Of a stretch of 64,000 bases of DNA, positions 49,400-61,297 are shown one piece after another (position 1 is the stretch's first letter; every line of letters begins with the position of its first letter). The DNA is taken from positions 4,149,501 through 4,213,500 of the forward strand of contig NZ_CP119075.1 in the NCBI RefSeq assembly GCF_029023725.1, in the 5' to 3' direction. Below the pieces are notes generated by a model, which was not told where the DNA came from, did not search any database, and saw only the letters and a list, made by a program, of their open reading frames with translations. The stretch comes from Synoicihabitans lomoniglobus (lineage in GTDB: Bacteria > Verrucomicrobiota > Verrucomicrobiia > Opitutales > Opitutaceae). The position numbers and the translations under genes are program-made.

Positions 49400-50653
49400 T
49401 CAGTCCACCAACGGCTTCAACAACGCAAACTTCCCGCTGGCGGCCGGCGGGATGTGACGCCGCCGGAAAGCGACGACCCGCGCCCCTCCGCCCAGCACTT
49501 CGGCAATGGCGGTGATCACGGTCTCCGGCGCGGTGTGATCCGCGACGTAGTGGAAATCCCACCGATCGGGTTTGGTCTGCACCAGGGAGTAGTGCCAACA
49601 CACGAAATTCTCGGGCAGGGCATGATCGATGTCGGTCGGCGACACCAGCGAGCCGTCCGGACGGAAATACAATCCGCTCTCCCGGCCCAACACCCGAAAC
49701 CCTGCCGGATGACGCTGCACGATGTCGCCGGTGTGATAGCGGAGCAGTGGCATGGCCTCCCGACCACGCGTGGTCACGATAATCTGAAACGTGTCTTCAA
49801 GATTCCGATACGGCACGAGTTCAATGAAGGCATTGTCGTCAATGACCTGGGAGTTGTCCTGAAACGCGTCGCCCACGAACAAGTAACCGGCTTCCGTCGA
49901 ACCATAGAGATCGACTTGGGGCGCGGGAAACACCTCCGCGATGCGACGACTGTGCTGCAGGCTCGCCTTGCCATAAGTGAGAATCACGGCCTTCACGCTC
50001 GGCACGGTCACGCCCCGGCGCGCCACGGCCCGGGCCAGCAGGGACAAATAGATGGGCTCACCCTCGATGATGTCGGGCTTGACCGCCTGCAGCTCGACCA
50101 CGATCCGATCCCACTCGGACTCGCGGAATACAAACGGGTCACTGGTCAGGTTCAGATAAACGGTGCCGTCCAAATAACGGTTCGGAAACGGGTGATCCTC
50201 GTAAGGACACAAGTTGCTGGAGCAGCCGACCGGCGCGAGGATGCACTTGCGAAACGGTTTCCCCACAAACGGGCGAAGCACCGGCGACGCCTGGTAGGCC
50301 CGGGCGGTTTGCTCATCCCACCAACCGTCTTCCATGATCACGGTCATGGGACCGGATGTCGTGCCCGAGGTGCTCTCGTATTCGAAACGTGATTCGTCGA
50401 GGCCGCGCTCGATTTCAGTGTAATCGGCGAAGAACGACTGATGACCGCGCTCGACGATCTCGCCTTTGGTCAGCTGCGGGATTTCGGCATAACAGCCCCA
50501 GCCCAACGGCTCGGAGTGCAACGGGAAGCGTTTGCCGTAGAGCGGACTGCGCTCATAAATCCGGCGGATCTCCTGTTCGAGGGAAGCAGGCAGGCGGTCG
50601 CCGACGGCGGGGCCGATGGAGGCGGAGGCATTGGCAAATTGAGGAGCGGACAT
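49400..50653 (-). CDS. LuxE/PaaK-like adenylate-forming enzyme
   Basis: 417 residues from the ATG at 50653; the TTG 6 nt upstream is less likely. The ATP/AMP-binding motif is STSGTTSGPMTV, and VDLYGSTEAGYLFVG is the second acyl-adenylate motif; LLRYHTGDIVQRH is the third. It looks like phenylacetate-CoA ligases or LuxE acyl-protein synthetases but has Cys-rich PVGCSSNLCPYEDHPFPN in the middle, an uncommon feature. It activates an unknown acid. The NUDIX gene ends 38 nt upstream on the same strand; no biosynthetic gene cluster surrounds it. Confidence 0.8.
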   Translation of the reverse strand: MSAPQFANASASIGPAVGDRLPASLEQEIRRIYERSPLYGKRFPLHSEPLGWGCYAEIPQLTKGEIVERGHQSFFADYTEIERGLDESRFEYESTSGTTSGPMTVIMEDGWWDEQTARAYQASPVLRPFVGKPFRKCILAPVGCSSNLCPYEDHPFPNRYLDGTVYLNLTSDPFVFRESEWDRIVVELQAVKPDIIEGEPIYLSLLARAVARRGVTVPSVKAVILTYGKASLQHSRRIAEVFPAPQVDLYGSTEAGYLFVGDAFQDNSQVIDDNAFIELVPYRNLEDTFQIIVTTRGREAMPLLRYHTGDIVQRHPAGFRVLGRESGLYFRPDGSLVSPTDIDHALPENFVCWHYSLVQTKPDRWDFHYVADHTAPETVITAIAEVLGGGARVVAFRRRHIPPAASGKFALLKPLVD

Positions 50654-50691
50654 CTTCAAGGTCGGTCAGCTAATGAGCCCCATGCGCCAAG

Positions 50692-51276
50692 TCAAATTCC
50701 CGCCTCATCCCGCGCGCGTTGTTGTTCACGCCACCACGGTTCAAACAGGAACAGCGCATTGAGCATCAAGGCGTGCAGCATGCCACCGGCCCGGGCCAGG
50801 GCGATCACCTCGACGACGGGCCGGAGCGAAAGCGAGAGCTCTTCGTCGGCGTCCCATTGCAGTGGATCGGTGCAAACGGCATCGGTGATCAGAATGATGT
50901 GCGCGCGATTGCTCTGAATCGCGGGGTTGGGAAAGACCGTGCCCAACACGATCGGGTCCGCGCCGGTATAGCCGGTTTCCTCCCGCAATTCGCGAGCCGC
51001 CCCGCGAGCGGGGGCTTCCCCGGCCTCGATTACGCCCCCCGGAAACTCCAGGGAAATCTGCTGCGCGCCGAATCGAAATTGCCTCACCAAGACCAACTCG
51101 CCCGCCGGCGTGAGGGCCAATACAATGGCCCAGTCCGGGGCATCGATGACCAGAAACTCTTTAGCCACCTTTCTGGCCGGGTGCCGAAACGCACTCGATC
51201 TCACATCGAATATCCGCGTTTGCAGGAGGTCGCGATCGGCGCCGCGTTGCCATTCGGAAGGTGAGGAGGAAGACAT
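50692..51276 (-). CDS. NUDIX hydrolase
   Basis: 194 residues from the ATG at 51276; an upstream GTG at 51294 would add six residues. The NUDIX box is complete: GGVIEAGEAPARGAARELREETGY (GX5EX7REUXEEXGU). An N-terminal strand part with AIVLALTPAGELVLVRQFRFG fits ADP-ribose or nucleoside-diphosphate-sugar pyrophosphatases of the NudF kind. It hydrolyses nucleotide-sugar-type diphosphates; the exact one is not clear. It lies 67 nt after the LysM gene, across the terminator. Confidence 0.88.
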   Translation of the reverse strand: MSSSSPSEWQRGADRDLLQTRIFDVRSSAFRHPARKVAKEFLVIDAPDWAIVLALTPAGELVLVRQFRFGAQQISLEFPGGVIEAGEAPARGAARELREETGYTGADPIVLGTVFPNPAIQSNRAHIILITDAVCTDPLQWDADEELSLSLRPVVEVIALARAGGMLHALMLNALFLFEPWWREQQRARDEAGI

Positions 51277-51282
51277 GGTCCG

Positions 51283-51321
51283 AAAATAAAACACCTCCCA
51301 GCCGAGAACGGAAGGGAGGTG
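51283..51321 (-). terminator. Rho-independent terminator after the LysM gene
   Basis: On the minus strand CACCTCCC (51314-51321 complement) pairs with GGGAGGTG (51292-51299 complement), followed by TTTTATTTT (51283-51291). It sits just past the LysM stop at 51344. The GGGAGG arm is also 15-20 nt before the NUDIX start, so readthrough transcripts could use it as a ribosome site. Confidence 0.75.
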
Positions 51322-51343
51322 CTAAAAGCGGGAGCTCAGGTGC

Positions 51344-51877
51344 TTATTTCTTGGGCAACTTGATGGTTTGCCCGACCCCGAGACGATTCCAATTCACGCT
51401 CGGGTTAACCGCCTGCAGGTCGCCCCACGAGACGTTGTTCGCGCGGGCGATCTTGATGCCGGTGTCTCCGGATTTGACGACGTATTCGTCGGGGCCAGCC
51501 ACCGCGGGACCGGAAGAACCACCGGGTGCGGACGTGACGACCGGCGCGGGTTTGACGGCCGATTCCTTGATGGTTTCGAACTCGGTGCGCAGGCCGCCGA
51601 AAGCGTCGCTGAATTGCTTGAACGCCGTGTTGGTGTCGGCGGCGACCTTGTTGATGCGCTGCGTGGCAGCATCGGCGGAAGTCGACGTCTTGCGCAACTC
51701 GGTCTCGAGGCTGTCAATGCGCGCCGTCAGCGCGTTTTGATCGGCGAGAGTTTTATTGATATCGCCGAGCTTCTTAAGAGCAACCCCGCCCAATACGGCG
51801 GCGATGACGCCGACAATCAAGGCAAGCAAGGGGAGCCAGCTGAACGACTCGTTATTTTCCTGAGAAATGGTGTCCAT
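51344..51877 (-). CDS. Membrane-anchored LysM protein
   Basis: 177 residues. Short cytoplasmic N-terminus, membrane helix (LLALIVGVIAAVLGGVAL, about 16-34), a coiled coil (INKTLADQNALTARIDSLETE, up to ~100), a Pro/Ser-rich linker, and a C-terminal LysM domain (EYVVKSGDTGIKIARANNVS, then LQAVNPSVNW and LGVGQTIKLP). It would bind peptidoglycan in the periplasm. Related proteins act in cell-wall turnover or division, but this one has no catalytic domain. Confidence 0.88.
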   Translation of the reverse strand: MDTISQENNESFSWLPLLALIVGVIAAVLGGVALKKLGDINKTLADQNALTARIDSLETELRKTSTSADAATQRINKVAADTNTAFKQFSDAFGGLRTEFETIKESAVKPAPVVTSAPGGSSGPAVAGPDEYVVKSGDTGIKIARANNVSWGDLQAVNPSVNWNRLGVGQTIKLPKK

Positions 51878-51986
51878 GGGTGAAAATCTAAACTACAGGG
51901 TCTACGTGGCCTTGCCCGGTCTAAGCAAGCAGGTAAATGGCGAACGCGTGACGTGGTGGCCGTCTTAAATAGTTTCAACCCGAAGA

Positions 51987-51992
51987 TTGACA
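51987..51992 (+). promoter_or_regulatory. -35 element of the tRNA-Pro promoter
   Basis: A perfect TTGACA lies 41 nt before the tRNA. The -10 region about 17 nt on (TGGCGT) is GC-rich and poorly matched, so the promoter may be growth-rate controlled. Confidence 0.45.
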
Positions 51993-52032
51993 GACCCTTC
52001 GCTTCACGGTGGCGTGGCCCTTCGGTTTGTTA

Positions 52033-52109
52033 CGGGACGTAGCTTAGCCTGGTAGAGCGCCTGCTTTGGGAGCAGGAAGTCGTGAGTTCGAATCTCTCCG
52101 TCCCGACCA
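52033..52109 (+). tRNA. tRNA-Pro (anticodon TGG)
   Basis: The acceptor CGGGACG pairs with CGTCCCG. The D-arm is AGCTTAGCCTGGTAGAGC, the anticodon stem CCTGC/GCAGG holds the loop TTTGGGA with TGG at 34-36, and the T-arm contains GAGTTCGAATCTC. CCA is encoded (52107-52109). 77 nt. Confidence 0.96.
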
Positions 52110-52122
52110 CCCCGAACTTGGT

Positions 52123-52830
52123 TCAGGGGGTCGCAAACGAAACGTCGCTGGCCGAATTTGCCGAAGCCGCAGCCGCCTGCAGCACGCCGACACGCTGGTT
52201 CCAATTCGAAGCCGTATCGATCGCTGCAATCTGGGTGGCCAGCGCATTGAGCGTCTCGGTGTCTCCCTTTGCCGCCGCGGAGGACGCAAGATGGAAGGCC
52301 GCTTCGCAGCGGACCGCCGGAGATACTCCCGTATTGTTGGCCAGATCGCGCAGGGCACTTTGTCCACCCGCCCTGTCACCGTTGAGGGTCTGGGCCATGG
52401 CGCGTCCCAGACGAATCCGGTCGGCAAACACGGTGCCTTCGAGCTCGGCGGCGGCCGAGTCGTAAGCATTGATCGCTTCGCTGAAACGACCGTCCTTGAA
52501 AGCGGTGTCGCCCACTTCCAACCACGCGGCACCAGCCAACTCGGTGCCGGCATACTCCTGGGCAAAAGACGTGCGGGCCGCATCGGTCGTCGCCGCGGCG
52601 TAGGCCTCGCGGGTGGAGGCGGCCTTGCTGTCCTGCATCATTTCCCAACCGTGGCGGCCGAGAATCATGACCACCACGACGATGGTCGCAGCCAACAGGG
52701 CGACGCGGTTTTTCTCCCAAAACCGGACGACGACGGTTTCGAAGTCAGTGGTCGGAGCGGAAGCATCGGCGGCCACGATGTTGCGATCGTCGCCCGCGGG
52801 TGCGGAAGGGGTTTCGTTGGACTTGGACAT
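52123..52830 (-). CDS. Membrane-anchored TPR-like protein (YfgM/Tol-Pal-like)
   Basis: 235 residues from the ATG at 52830. A cytoplasmic N-terminus with VVRFWEKNRVALLAATIVVVVMI gives a single membrane helix at about 35-58, and the rest is helical repeats outside: AYAAATTDAARTSFAQEYAG, AAWLEVGDTAFKDGRFSEAI, LGRAMAQTLNGDRAGGQSAL. This is like YfgM, which helps at the Sec translocon, or a generic tetratricopeptide protein. Its end lies 13 nt from tRNA-Pro, on the opposite strand. Confidence 0.75.
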   Translation of the reverse strand: MSKSNETPSAPAGDDRNIVAADASAPTTDFETVVVRFWEKNRVALLAATIVVVVMILGRHGWEMMQDSKAASTREAYAAATTDAARTSFAQEYAGTELAGAAWLEVGDTAFKDGRFSEAINAYDSAAAELEGTVFADRIRLGRAMAQTLNGDRAGGQSALRDLANNTGVSPAVRCEAAFHLASSAAAKGDTETLNALATQIAAIDTASNWNQRVGVLQAAAASANSASDVSFATP

Positions 52831-52913
52831 GAGTGCGTAAACGCTGACCGAAACACATGGCTCGGGGGCCGTAAAGGCAGGATTTAGGCCGCGACCGGCA
52901 GGGTCCGATCCGA

Positions 52914-53765
52914 CTAATCGAAAACCACGGTCTTGTTGCCGTAGACTAGAACGCGGTGCTCCAGGTGCCACCGCACCGCCTGGGCCAACACGATCTTTTC
53001 CAAATCACGGCCCTTGCGGATGAGGTCGTTGACCTCGTGCTGGTGCGTCACCCGAGCGACGTCCTGCTGAATAATCGGTCCGTCATCGAGCACGGCGGTC
53101 GCATAATGCGCCGTTGCTCCGATCAGTTTCACTCCACGGGTGTGAGCCTGATGGTAGGGACGTCCCCCCGCGAACGCCGGCAAAAAGGAGTGGTGGATGT
53201 TGATGACCGGCCGGGCAAACTTGCTCAGGAAATCATCGGACAACACCTGCATGTAGCGCGCGAGCACCACGAGCTCGACGTCCAGATCGCGCAGCAACGC
53301 GAGCTGGGCCGCTTCCGCCACGGGCTTCGTGGTCGCGTTGATCGGGACATGGTGAAACGGCAAACCGTAGTGCCGCGATGCCTCTTCCAGCACCTGGTGG
53401 TTCGAGACCACGGCGACAATGTCGCACGCATACTCCCCCGCTTTCCAGCGCAGCGCGATGTCGTGAAAACAGTGATCGGCCTTGGACACAAACAACGCCA
53501 CCCGGGTCCGACGCGCCGGAGACGCGACCGAAGGGTTCATGCCCAACGCCCCGGCAAACTCGCGAAACGCGGCTTCTTCGACCGCGGCATCACCCGCCGG
53601 AATCCACTCCACACGTTGAAAGAAGATGCCTTCCTCCAGGTCGCGGTGTTGATCCGCGTGCACGATGTTCCCCCCGCGCTCGAATATCCAACCCGACACC
53701 TTGGCCACCAACCCCGGTTGATCGGGGCCATGCAGCAAGCAAACGAGGGGCGCGTTTTCAGACAT
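52914..53765 (-). CDS. purU: Formyltetrahydrofolate deformylase
   Basis: 283 residues. Hydrolyses 10-formyl-THF to formate and THF, adjusting one-carbon balance. N-terminal ACT domain (LVCLLHGPDQPGLVAKVSGWIFERGG), then a formyl-transferase-like domain with NHQVLEEASRHYGLPFHHVP, and the active-site HHSFLPAFAGGRPYHQAHTRG with GATAHYATAVLDDGPIIQQD (Asn-His-Asp type). It starts 25 nt after carB ends on the same strand. Confidence 0.94.
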   Translation of the reverse strand: MSENAPLVCLLHGPDQPGLVAKVSGWIFERGGNIVHADQHRDLEEGIFFQRVEWIPAGDAAVEEAAFREFAGALGMNPSVASPARRTRVALFVSKADHCFHDIALRWKAGEYACDIVAVVSNHQVLEEASRHYGLPFHHVPINATTKPVAEAAQLALLRDLDVELVVLARYMQVLSDDFLSKFARPVINIHHSFLPAFAGGRPYHQAHTRGVKLIGATAHYATAVLDDGPIIQQDVARVTHQHEVNDLIRKGRDLEKIVLAQAVRWHLEHRVLVYGNKTVVFD

Positions 53766-53789
53766 CAGCGGTAAGGTGGCGCCACGGTC

Positions 53790-57026
<3,237 letters not shown>

Positions 57027-57115
57027 GGCGTAGGCGCCCAGACGGTTGGATTCGCGACCTTGCGGCGCAAGCGCGAATCTCTCTCCCCTTCTCGCCCGCG
57101 CCGAAACGCCACGGT

Positions 57116-58369
57116 CTAACCGATCGCCGAGATGTCTACCCCCAGCACCCGCGCCGCTTCGCCCCGGTCCCCCCGACAGGCGCGCAGAACCATTTCCACA
57201 TATTCCTGCTTCTTTTCCGCCAGATACTGGTCGAGTGACGGCCATTGCCCGAGCTCCTTCAGTCGCATGGGCAATTGATCCGCTCCGATCATGCGAGATT
57301 CGGTCGTGGCGGAGATCTGGGTGACGAGTTGATGGAGTTCACTGAAATTGCCGGGCCAACGATACCCTTCCAGCACGGCGAGGGCATCGGGGGTGAATTC
57401 AATCAACTTGGCGTCGAAGTTGGGATTGCTGGCAGACTCCAGCGTCTTGCGGATGATGTCCGGCAAATCGCCCAGGTGTGACCGCAGCGGTGGTAAATTC
57501 ACGGGCAGCGACGCCACCCGATAGAAAAGCTCATCATGAAACCGCCCCTCGTCGGTCATCAGCTCGAGGTCCGCCGTGGTGGTGCAGATCAGACGAAAAC
57601 GGTGGGCCGAGTTTCGCAGCACGCTGACGAGTTCCTGCTGCATTTCCATTGGCAACGACTCCAACCGTTGCAGCAACAGGGTGCCATCCCGGGCATCGTT
57701 GACCCATTCACCCCCGACTCCGTTCTCGCCCATCAGACCACGGGTGAAATTCTCCTCCGAGCTCAGGGCGCAATCGATGCGCACCAGCTTCGCGCCATCA
57801 TCCGCGCTGCTGCGGTGCAGGATTTCCGCAATGACCGTTTTACCGGTGCCGGCTTCTCCCTGCAGCAGGACCGGCGTGCGGGAACCGGCCAAACGCTCCA
57901 CTTGCTGGCGCAAGCGCACCACTTCTTTACTGGAGCCGACCATGATCGATTTCAGATCGTCGGATTTTACGGAGGAAGCGGTCGAGGCGACTCGCTTGGA
58001 CTGAAACTCCCTGAACTCGAGGCCGCGCTTGAGCGTGCTGATCAACTCGTCGACCCGGAACGGTTTCTGGAGATAGTCGAAGGCCCCGAACTTGAGCGCC
58101 TGGATGGCACTTTCCGTAGAAGCATAGGCGGTCATGATGATCACGACCGCGGTCGGATCGTAGCCTTTAAGCTGTTTGAGCAGCGTGATGCCATCGACCG
58201 GCTTCATGTCGATATCGGCCAGAACGATGTCGAATTTCTCCGCCTTGTAGAGAGCCAGCCCCTTCTCGCCATCGGTCGCAAAGGACGTCGAATAGCCAGT
58301 CGGTTGGATAACCGCATCCAGCATCTCGTGAATGGAGAGCAGATCGTCGACGATGAGAACAGAAGGCAT
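57116..58369 (-). CDS. Degenerate NtrC/PilR-like response regulator
   Basis: 417 residues. Receiver domain with D52 ([12 protein letters not shown]) and YLQKPF; an AAA+ domain with Walker A GEAGTGKT. Two key features are lost. The sigma-54-contacting GAFTGA loop is absent (the region reads [15 protein letters not shown]), and Walker B, normally GTLFLDE, reads GTLLLQRLE, without the Asp-Glu pair. The Fis-type helix-turn-helix at the C-terminus is cut short ([19 protein letters not shown] stop), missing most of its recognition helix. It probably does not activate sigma-54 promoters and may act by protein contact. It is followed on the same strand by pilC, so a role in pili is possible. Confidence 0.82.
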   Translation of the reverse strand: MPSVLIVDDLLSIHEMLDAVIQPTGYSTSFATDGEKGLALYKAEKFDIVLADIDMKPVDGITLLKQLKGYDPTAVVIIMTAYASTESAIQALKFGAFDYLQKPFRVDELISTLKRGLEFREFQSKRVASTASSVKSDDLKSIMVGSSKEVVRLRQQVERLAGSRTPVLLQGEAGTGKTVIAEILHRSSADDGAKLVRIDCALSSEENFTRGLMGENGVGGEWVNDARDGTLLLQRLESLPMEMQQELVSVLRNSAHRFRLICTTTADLELMTDEGRFHDELFYRVASLPVNLPPLRSHLGDLPDIIRKTLESASNPNFDAKLIEFTPDALAVLEGYRWPGNFSELHQLVTQISATTESRMIGADQLPMRLKELGQWPSLDQYLAEKKQEYVEMVLRACRGDRGEAARVLGVDISAIG

Positions 58370-58432
58370 ATTTAGCAGCTACAAACCGGGGGAATCCCGG
58401 TCGAAAGGCACCAGCGAGGCTCAACCTTTGCG

Positions 58433-59614
58433 CTATTGCAAGCCACCGGCCACCGCACCGAGCTGGAAAATCGGGAGGAACATCGCCATAACGATACCGC
58501 CGACGACCACACCGAGGAACACGATGAGCATCGGTTCGATCAGCGAAGTGAGGGCGGCCACCGTGGCTTCCGCTTCCGTATCATAGAAATCCGCGATTTT
58601 GTTCATCATGCCGTCGACGTTACCCGTCGATTCACCGGCCTTGACCATGTGCTTCATCATCGGCGGGAAAAATACATTGGCCGCCATGACTTCGGAAACC
58701 TGACCGCCTTGGCTGACGTGGCGGGCGATCTCAGTGCAAGCTCGCTCGATCTGCACCTTGTTCGAGGCCGACGACACGATCTCCAGGGTGCGCAGGATCG
58801 GCACGCCGGAGCGCACCAAAGTCGCGTAGGTGCGGCAAAAACGGGACAGAGCGATCTTGTGCACCAGATTGCCGAAAATCGGCGCTTTGACCAAAAATCT
58901 GTCCTTCGCCTCCCGTCCCTTGGGCGTCGCGATGACCTTTTTCATGATCCATACAAACACGGCCATGCCGGCGATCAGGTAAAAGATGTTCGCCTTCAGG
59001 AAGTCGGACAAATCGATCAAAAATTGCGTCGGAGCCGGCAGCTTCGCGCCGAAGTCGGCGAACATGTCGGCAAACACCGGAATCACGAAGATCAGGAGGA
59101 CGTTCACCAACGCGACGGCCAAACCGATAACCGCGATCGGATACGTCATCGCTGATTTCACCTTCTTGGTGAGTTTCACACTCGCTTCGAAGTAACCGGC
59201 CACCTTGCCCAAAATTTCCGAAAGCGCACCAGAAGCTTCACCCGCTTCGACCATGGAAATGAACAACGTGGGGAACGCCCGGGGAAAGCGTTTCACCGAA
59301 GCCGAAAAAGAATTACCCGACGAAATCTCGTTCCGCACTTCCCGGATCACGATGCGAAAAACCTGGTCCTCGGTCTGATCCTGCAAGGCTTCCAAACACT
59401 GCACCAAGGGCAGTCCGGCCGTGAGCAATGACGACAGTTGTTGGGTAAAAATGGCGAGTTCTTCGAGCGGCAGTTTGTAGTTCTTGGCCTTCTTCTCGAA
59501 AGACTTCTGTTTGGCCAGTTCCTGGGAAGCCCAGAAACCGACTTTTTTGTTTTTGCCGGCCGGTGCTTTCTTCGTGCCCGCTGAGCCCTTGGAGCCGCTA
59601 GAAATAAAAGCCAT
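58433..59614 (-). CDS. pilC: Type IV pilus / type II secretion inner-membrane platform protein
   Basis: 393 residues from the ATG at 59614; the open frame runs on through the tRNA on the other strand and is not coding there. Two T2SSF domains: LEELAIFTQQLSSLLTAGLP with VRNEISSGNSFSASVKRFP and MVEAGEASGALSEILGKVAGYFE, then the matching second set RFCRTYATLVRSGVPILRTL and MVKAGESTGNVDGMMNKIADFYD. Three membrane helices, the last near the C-terminus (LTSLIEPMLIVFLGVVVGG). It is the PilC/GspF platform in the inner membrane; its ATPase partners are not in the window. Confidence 0.92.
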   Translation of the reverse strand: MAFISSGSKGSAGTKKAPAGKNKKVGFWASQELAKQKSFEKKAKNYKLPLEELAIFTQQLSSLLTAGLPLVQCLEALQDQTEDQVFRIVIREVRNEISSGNSFSASVKRFPRAFPTLFISMVEAGEASGALSEILGKVAGYFEASVKLTKKVKSAMTYPIAVIGLAVALVNVLLIFVIPVFADMFADFGAKLPAPTQFLIDLSDFLKANIFYLIAGMAVFVWIMKKVIATPKGREAKDRFLVKAPIFGNLVHKIALSRFCRTYATLVRSGVPILRTLEIVSSASNKVQIERACTEIARHVSQGGQVSEVMAANVFFPPMMKHMVKAGESTGNVDGMMNKIADFYDTEAEATVAALTSLIEPMLIVFLGVVVGGIVMAMFLPIFQLGAVAGGLQ

Positions 59615-59741
59615 TCGAAGAGCGAAAACGGTCAAATCAGCGTCCGCAACTCCATTCCCGGGCGTAACTAGTAAAATATTGTCAATTTTCACCCCCTTGC
59701 TTCGCCCCCTCCTTTCCCGACATATTCCCCGAAGCGCGAGC

Positions 59742-59769
59742 TTGACGCGCCCCGTCGGACCTTGATGCT
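59742..59769 (+). promoter_or_regulatory. Probable tRNA-Gly promoter
   Basis: TTGACG (59742-59747), 16 nt, then GATGCT (59764-59769), with the tRNA starting 12 nt further on. Confidence 0.45.
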
Positions 59770-59781
59770 TCGCCCCTCTCA

Positions 59782-59855
59782 GCGGCTGTAGTTTAGTGGT
59801 AAAACCTCTGTCTTCCACACAGATGTCGTCGGTTCGATTCCGTCCAGCCGCACCA
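59782..59855 (+). tRNA. tRNA-Gly (anticodon TCC)
   Basis: Acceptor GCGGCTG pairs with CAGCCGC, the anticodon stem TCTGT/ACAGA holds the loop CTTCCAC with TCC at 34-36, and the T-arm has CGGTTCGATTCCG. CCA is encoded at the end. 74 nt. Confidence 0.96.
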
Positions 59856-59929
59856 GTCTTCGACCTTATCTTGGGCACACCGGAAGACTTGGCCCGGCGT
59901 TTGCAAACCTCGCCCTTCCGTCACTTCCC

Positions 59930-60655
59930 GTGAACATCGTCCTCTTCGATCGAGCCGAGACTCAGCACGCCTTGCCGCGGCACGACGAGCGCGCCCGCCA
60001 CATCTGCCGCGTGCTTAAACGCGAGGTCGGTGACTCGTTCGACGTCGGGCTGATTAACGGCCCGCGCGGCAAAGCGAAGCTCACCGCGATCGACGCCGAC
60101 GAGCTTACGCTGGAATTCACGTGGTCCGCGCCGCACCCCCGCCCCGCCCCGACCATTCTGGGGGTCGGCTTTCCGCGGCCGCAAACCGCCCGTGACATTC
60201 TTCGGGACGCCACCACCTTGGGCGCCACCGCCCTACATTTTGTCGCCACCCGACGCAGCGACCCCAACTACGCCGCCAGCTCCCTGTGGCAATCGGGAGA
60301 ATGGCAGCGCCACGCCACCAACGGCGCGGCCCAGGCGTTTGACACCTTCGTGCCCACGGTTTCGTGGCACCAGGATCTGGCCGGTTGCATCGCCGACCCT
60401 GCCTTCGCCGGCGTGAAGCGGCTCGCGTTGGATGTTTATGGAGCGGCCGCCCCACTGGCGAAGTTGAGCCTCCCGACTCCCGACCAACCCGTGCTTGCCT
60501 TGATCGGGCCGGAGCGCGGCTGGGACGACGCCGATCGGGCGTTGTTTACCGCGAATGACATCCCTCGATTTCACCTCGGCGAACGCGTGCTGCGCACCGA
60601 AACCGCCGTGACCGCGACCATGGCGCTGATCAACGCGGCCCGCCTTCGCGCCTGA
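59930..60655 (+). CDS. rsmE: 16S rRNA (uracil-1498-N3)-methyltransferase
   Basis: 241 residues with a GTG start at 59930, which matches the family start (NIVLFDRAETQHALPRHDERARHICRVLK). SPOUT fold with a deep knot at the C-terminus: LALIGPERGWDDADRALF, then FHLGERVLRTETAVTATMALI, which binds SAM. RPQTARDILRDATTLGATALHF is also typical. Its last 26 nt overlap the end of convergent rsmD. Confidence 0.92.
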   Translation: MNIVLFDRAETQHALPRHDERARHICRVLKREVGDSFDVGLINGPRGKAKLTAIDADELTLEFTWSAPHPRPAPTILGVGFPRPQTARDILRDATTLGATALHFVATRRSDPNYAASSLWQSGEWQRHATNGAAQAFDTFVPTVSWHQDLAGCIADPAFAGVKRLALDVYGAAAPLAKLSLPTPDQPVLALIGPERGWDDADRALFTANDIPRFHLGERVLRTETAVTATMALINAARLRA

Positions 60656-61208
60656 ATACCGCCACCGTGGGTTGGCGCACGCCCTTGCCAATCCGTCGCA
60701 CGCACGCCCAACCCGCGGGATTGAGCTCCAATCCTCCCGGCAGTTCAAACAACACCAGCGCGTCCGCGTTCTGCCCCAACAGCTCACTAAGGCGCGCAAA
60801 AATCGCCGGAGCCACCTCCGCGATGATCGGATACGGCGGATCGATGAAAACCAGATCCGGCCGTGCCTCCGCCACTGGCCAAGGCACTTTGACGGCGTCT
60901 CCTGCCACCACCTGCAGATCCGTTTCGTCGCGCCCGAGACTGCGGCAGACCGCCGTGATGTTACGACGCAACAGGCCGACCGTGCGCGCGTGTTGCTCCA
61001 CCCACACACCCCCCGCCGCGCCCCGGCTCAGTGCCTCCAAGCCATAGGCACCGCTGCCGGCAAACAAATCCAGGAAGCGCGCCCCAACCACCCGCGGTCC
61101 CAGACTGGAAAAAATCGCCTGACGCATCCCATCTGTGGCCGGCCGCACGGCATCGCCTTTGGGGACTTGCAGCGTAATTCCGCGCGCCGCTCCGCCGCTG
61201 ATTCTCAT
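60630..61208 (-). CDS. rsmD: 16S rRNA (guanine-966-N2)-methyltransferase
   Basis: 192 residues from the ATG at 61208. Family opening RISGGAARGITLQVPKGDAVRPATDGMRQAIFSSL, SAM site FLDLFAGSGAYGLEALSRGA, and the catalytic PPYP in LVFIDPPYPII (D/N-PPY). It ends with about nine extra residues that run into rsmE, possibly from loss of an earlier stop. Confidence 0.93.
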   Translation of the reverse strand: MRISGGAARGITLQVPKGDAVRPATDGMRQAIFSSLGPRVVGARFLDLFAGSGAYGLEALSRGAAGGVWVEQHARTVGLLRRNITAVCRSLGRDETDLQVVAGDAVKVPWPVAEARPDLVFIDPPYPIIAEVAPAIFARLSELLGQNADALVLFELPGGLELNPAGWACVRRIGKGVRQPTVAVFRREGGPR

Positions 61209-61297
61209 GCTCGCAGCGCAATTCGTCGCCCCGAGGTTGGCAAACGCCAATCGTGAGACATAGGTGGCCTCGTGGCCTGCCGCCACACGCCCCTGGC

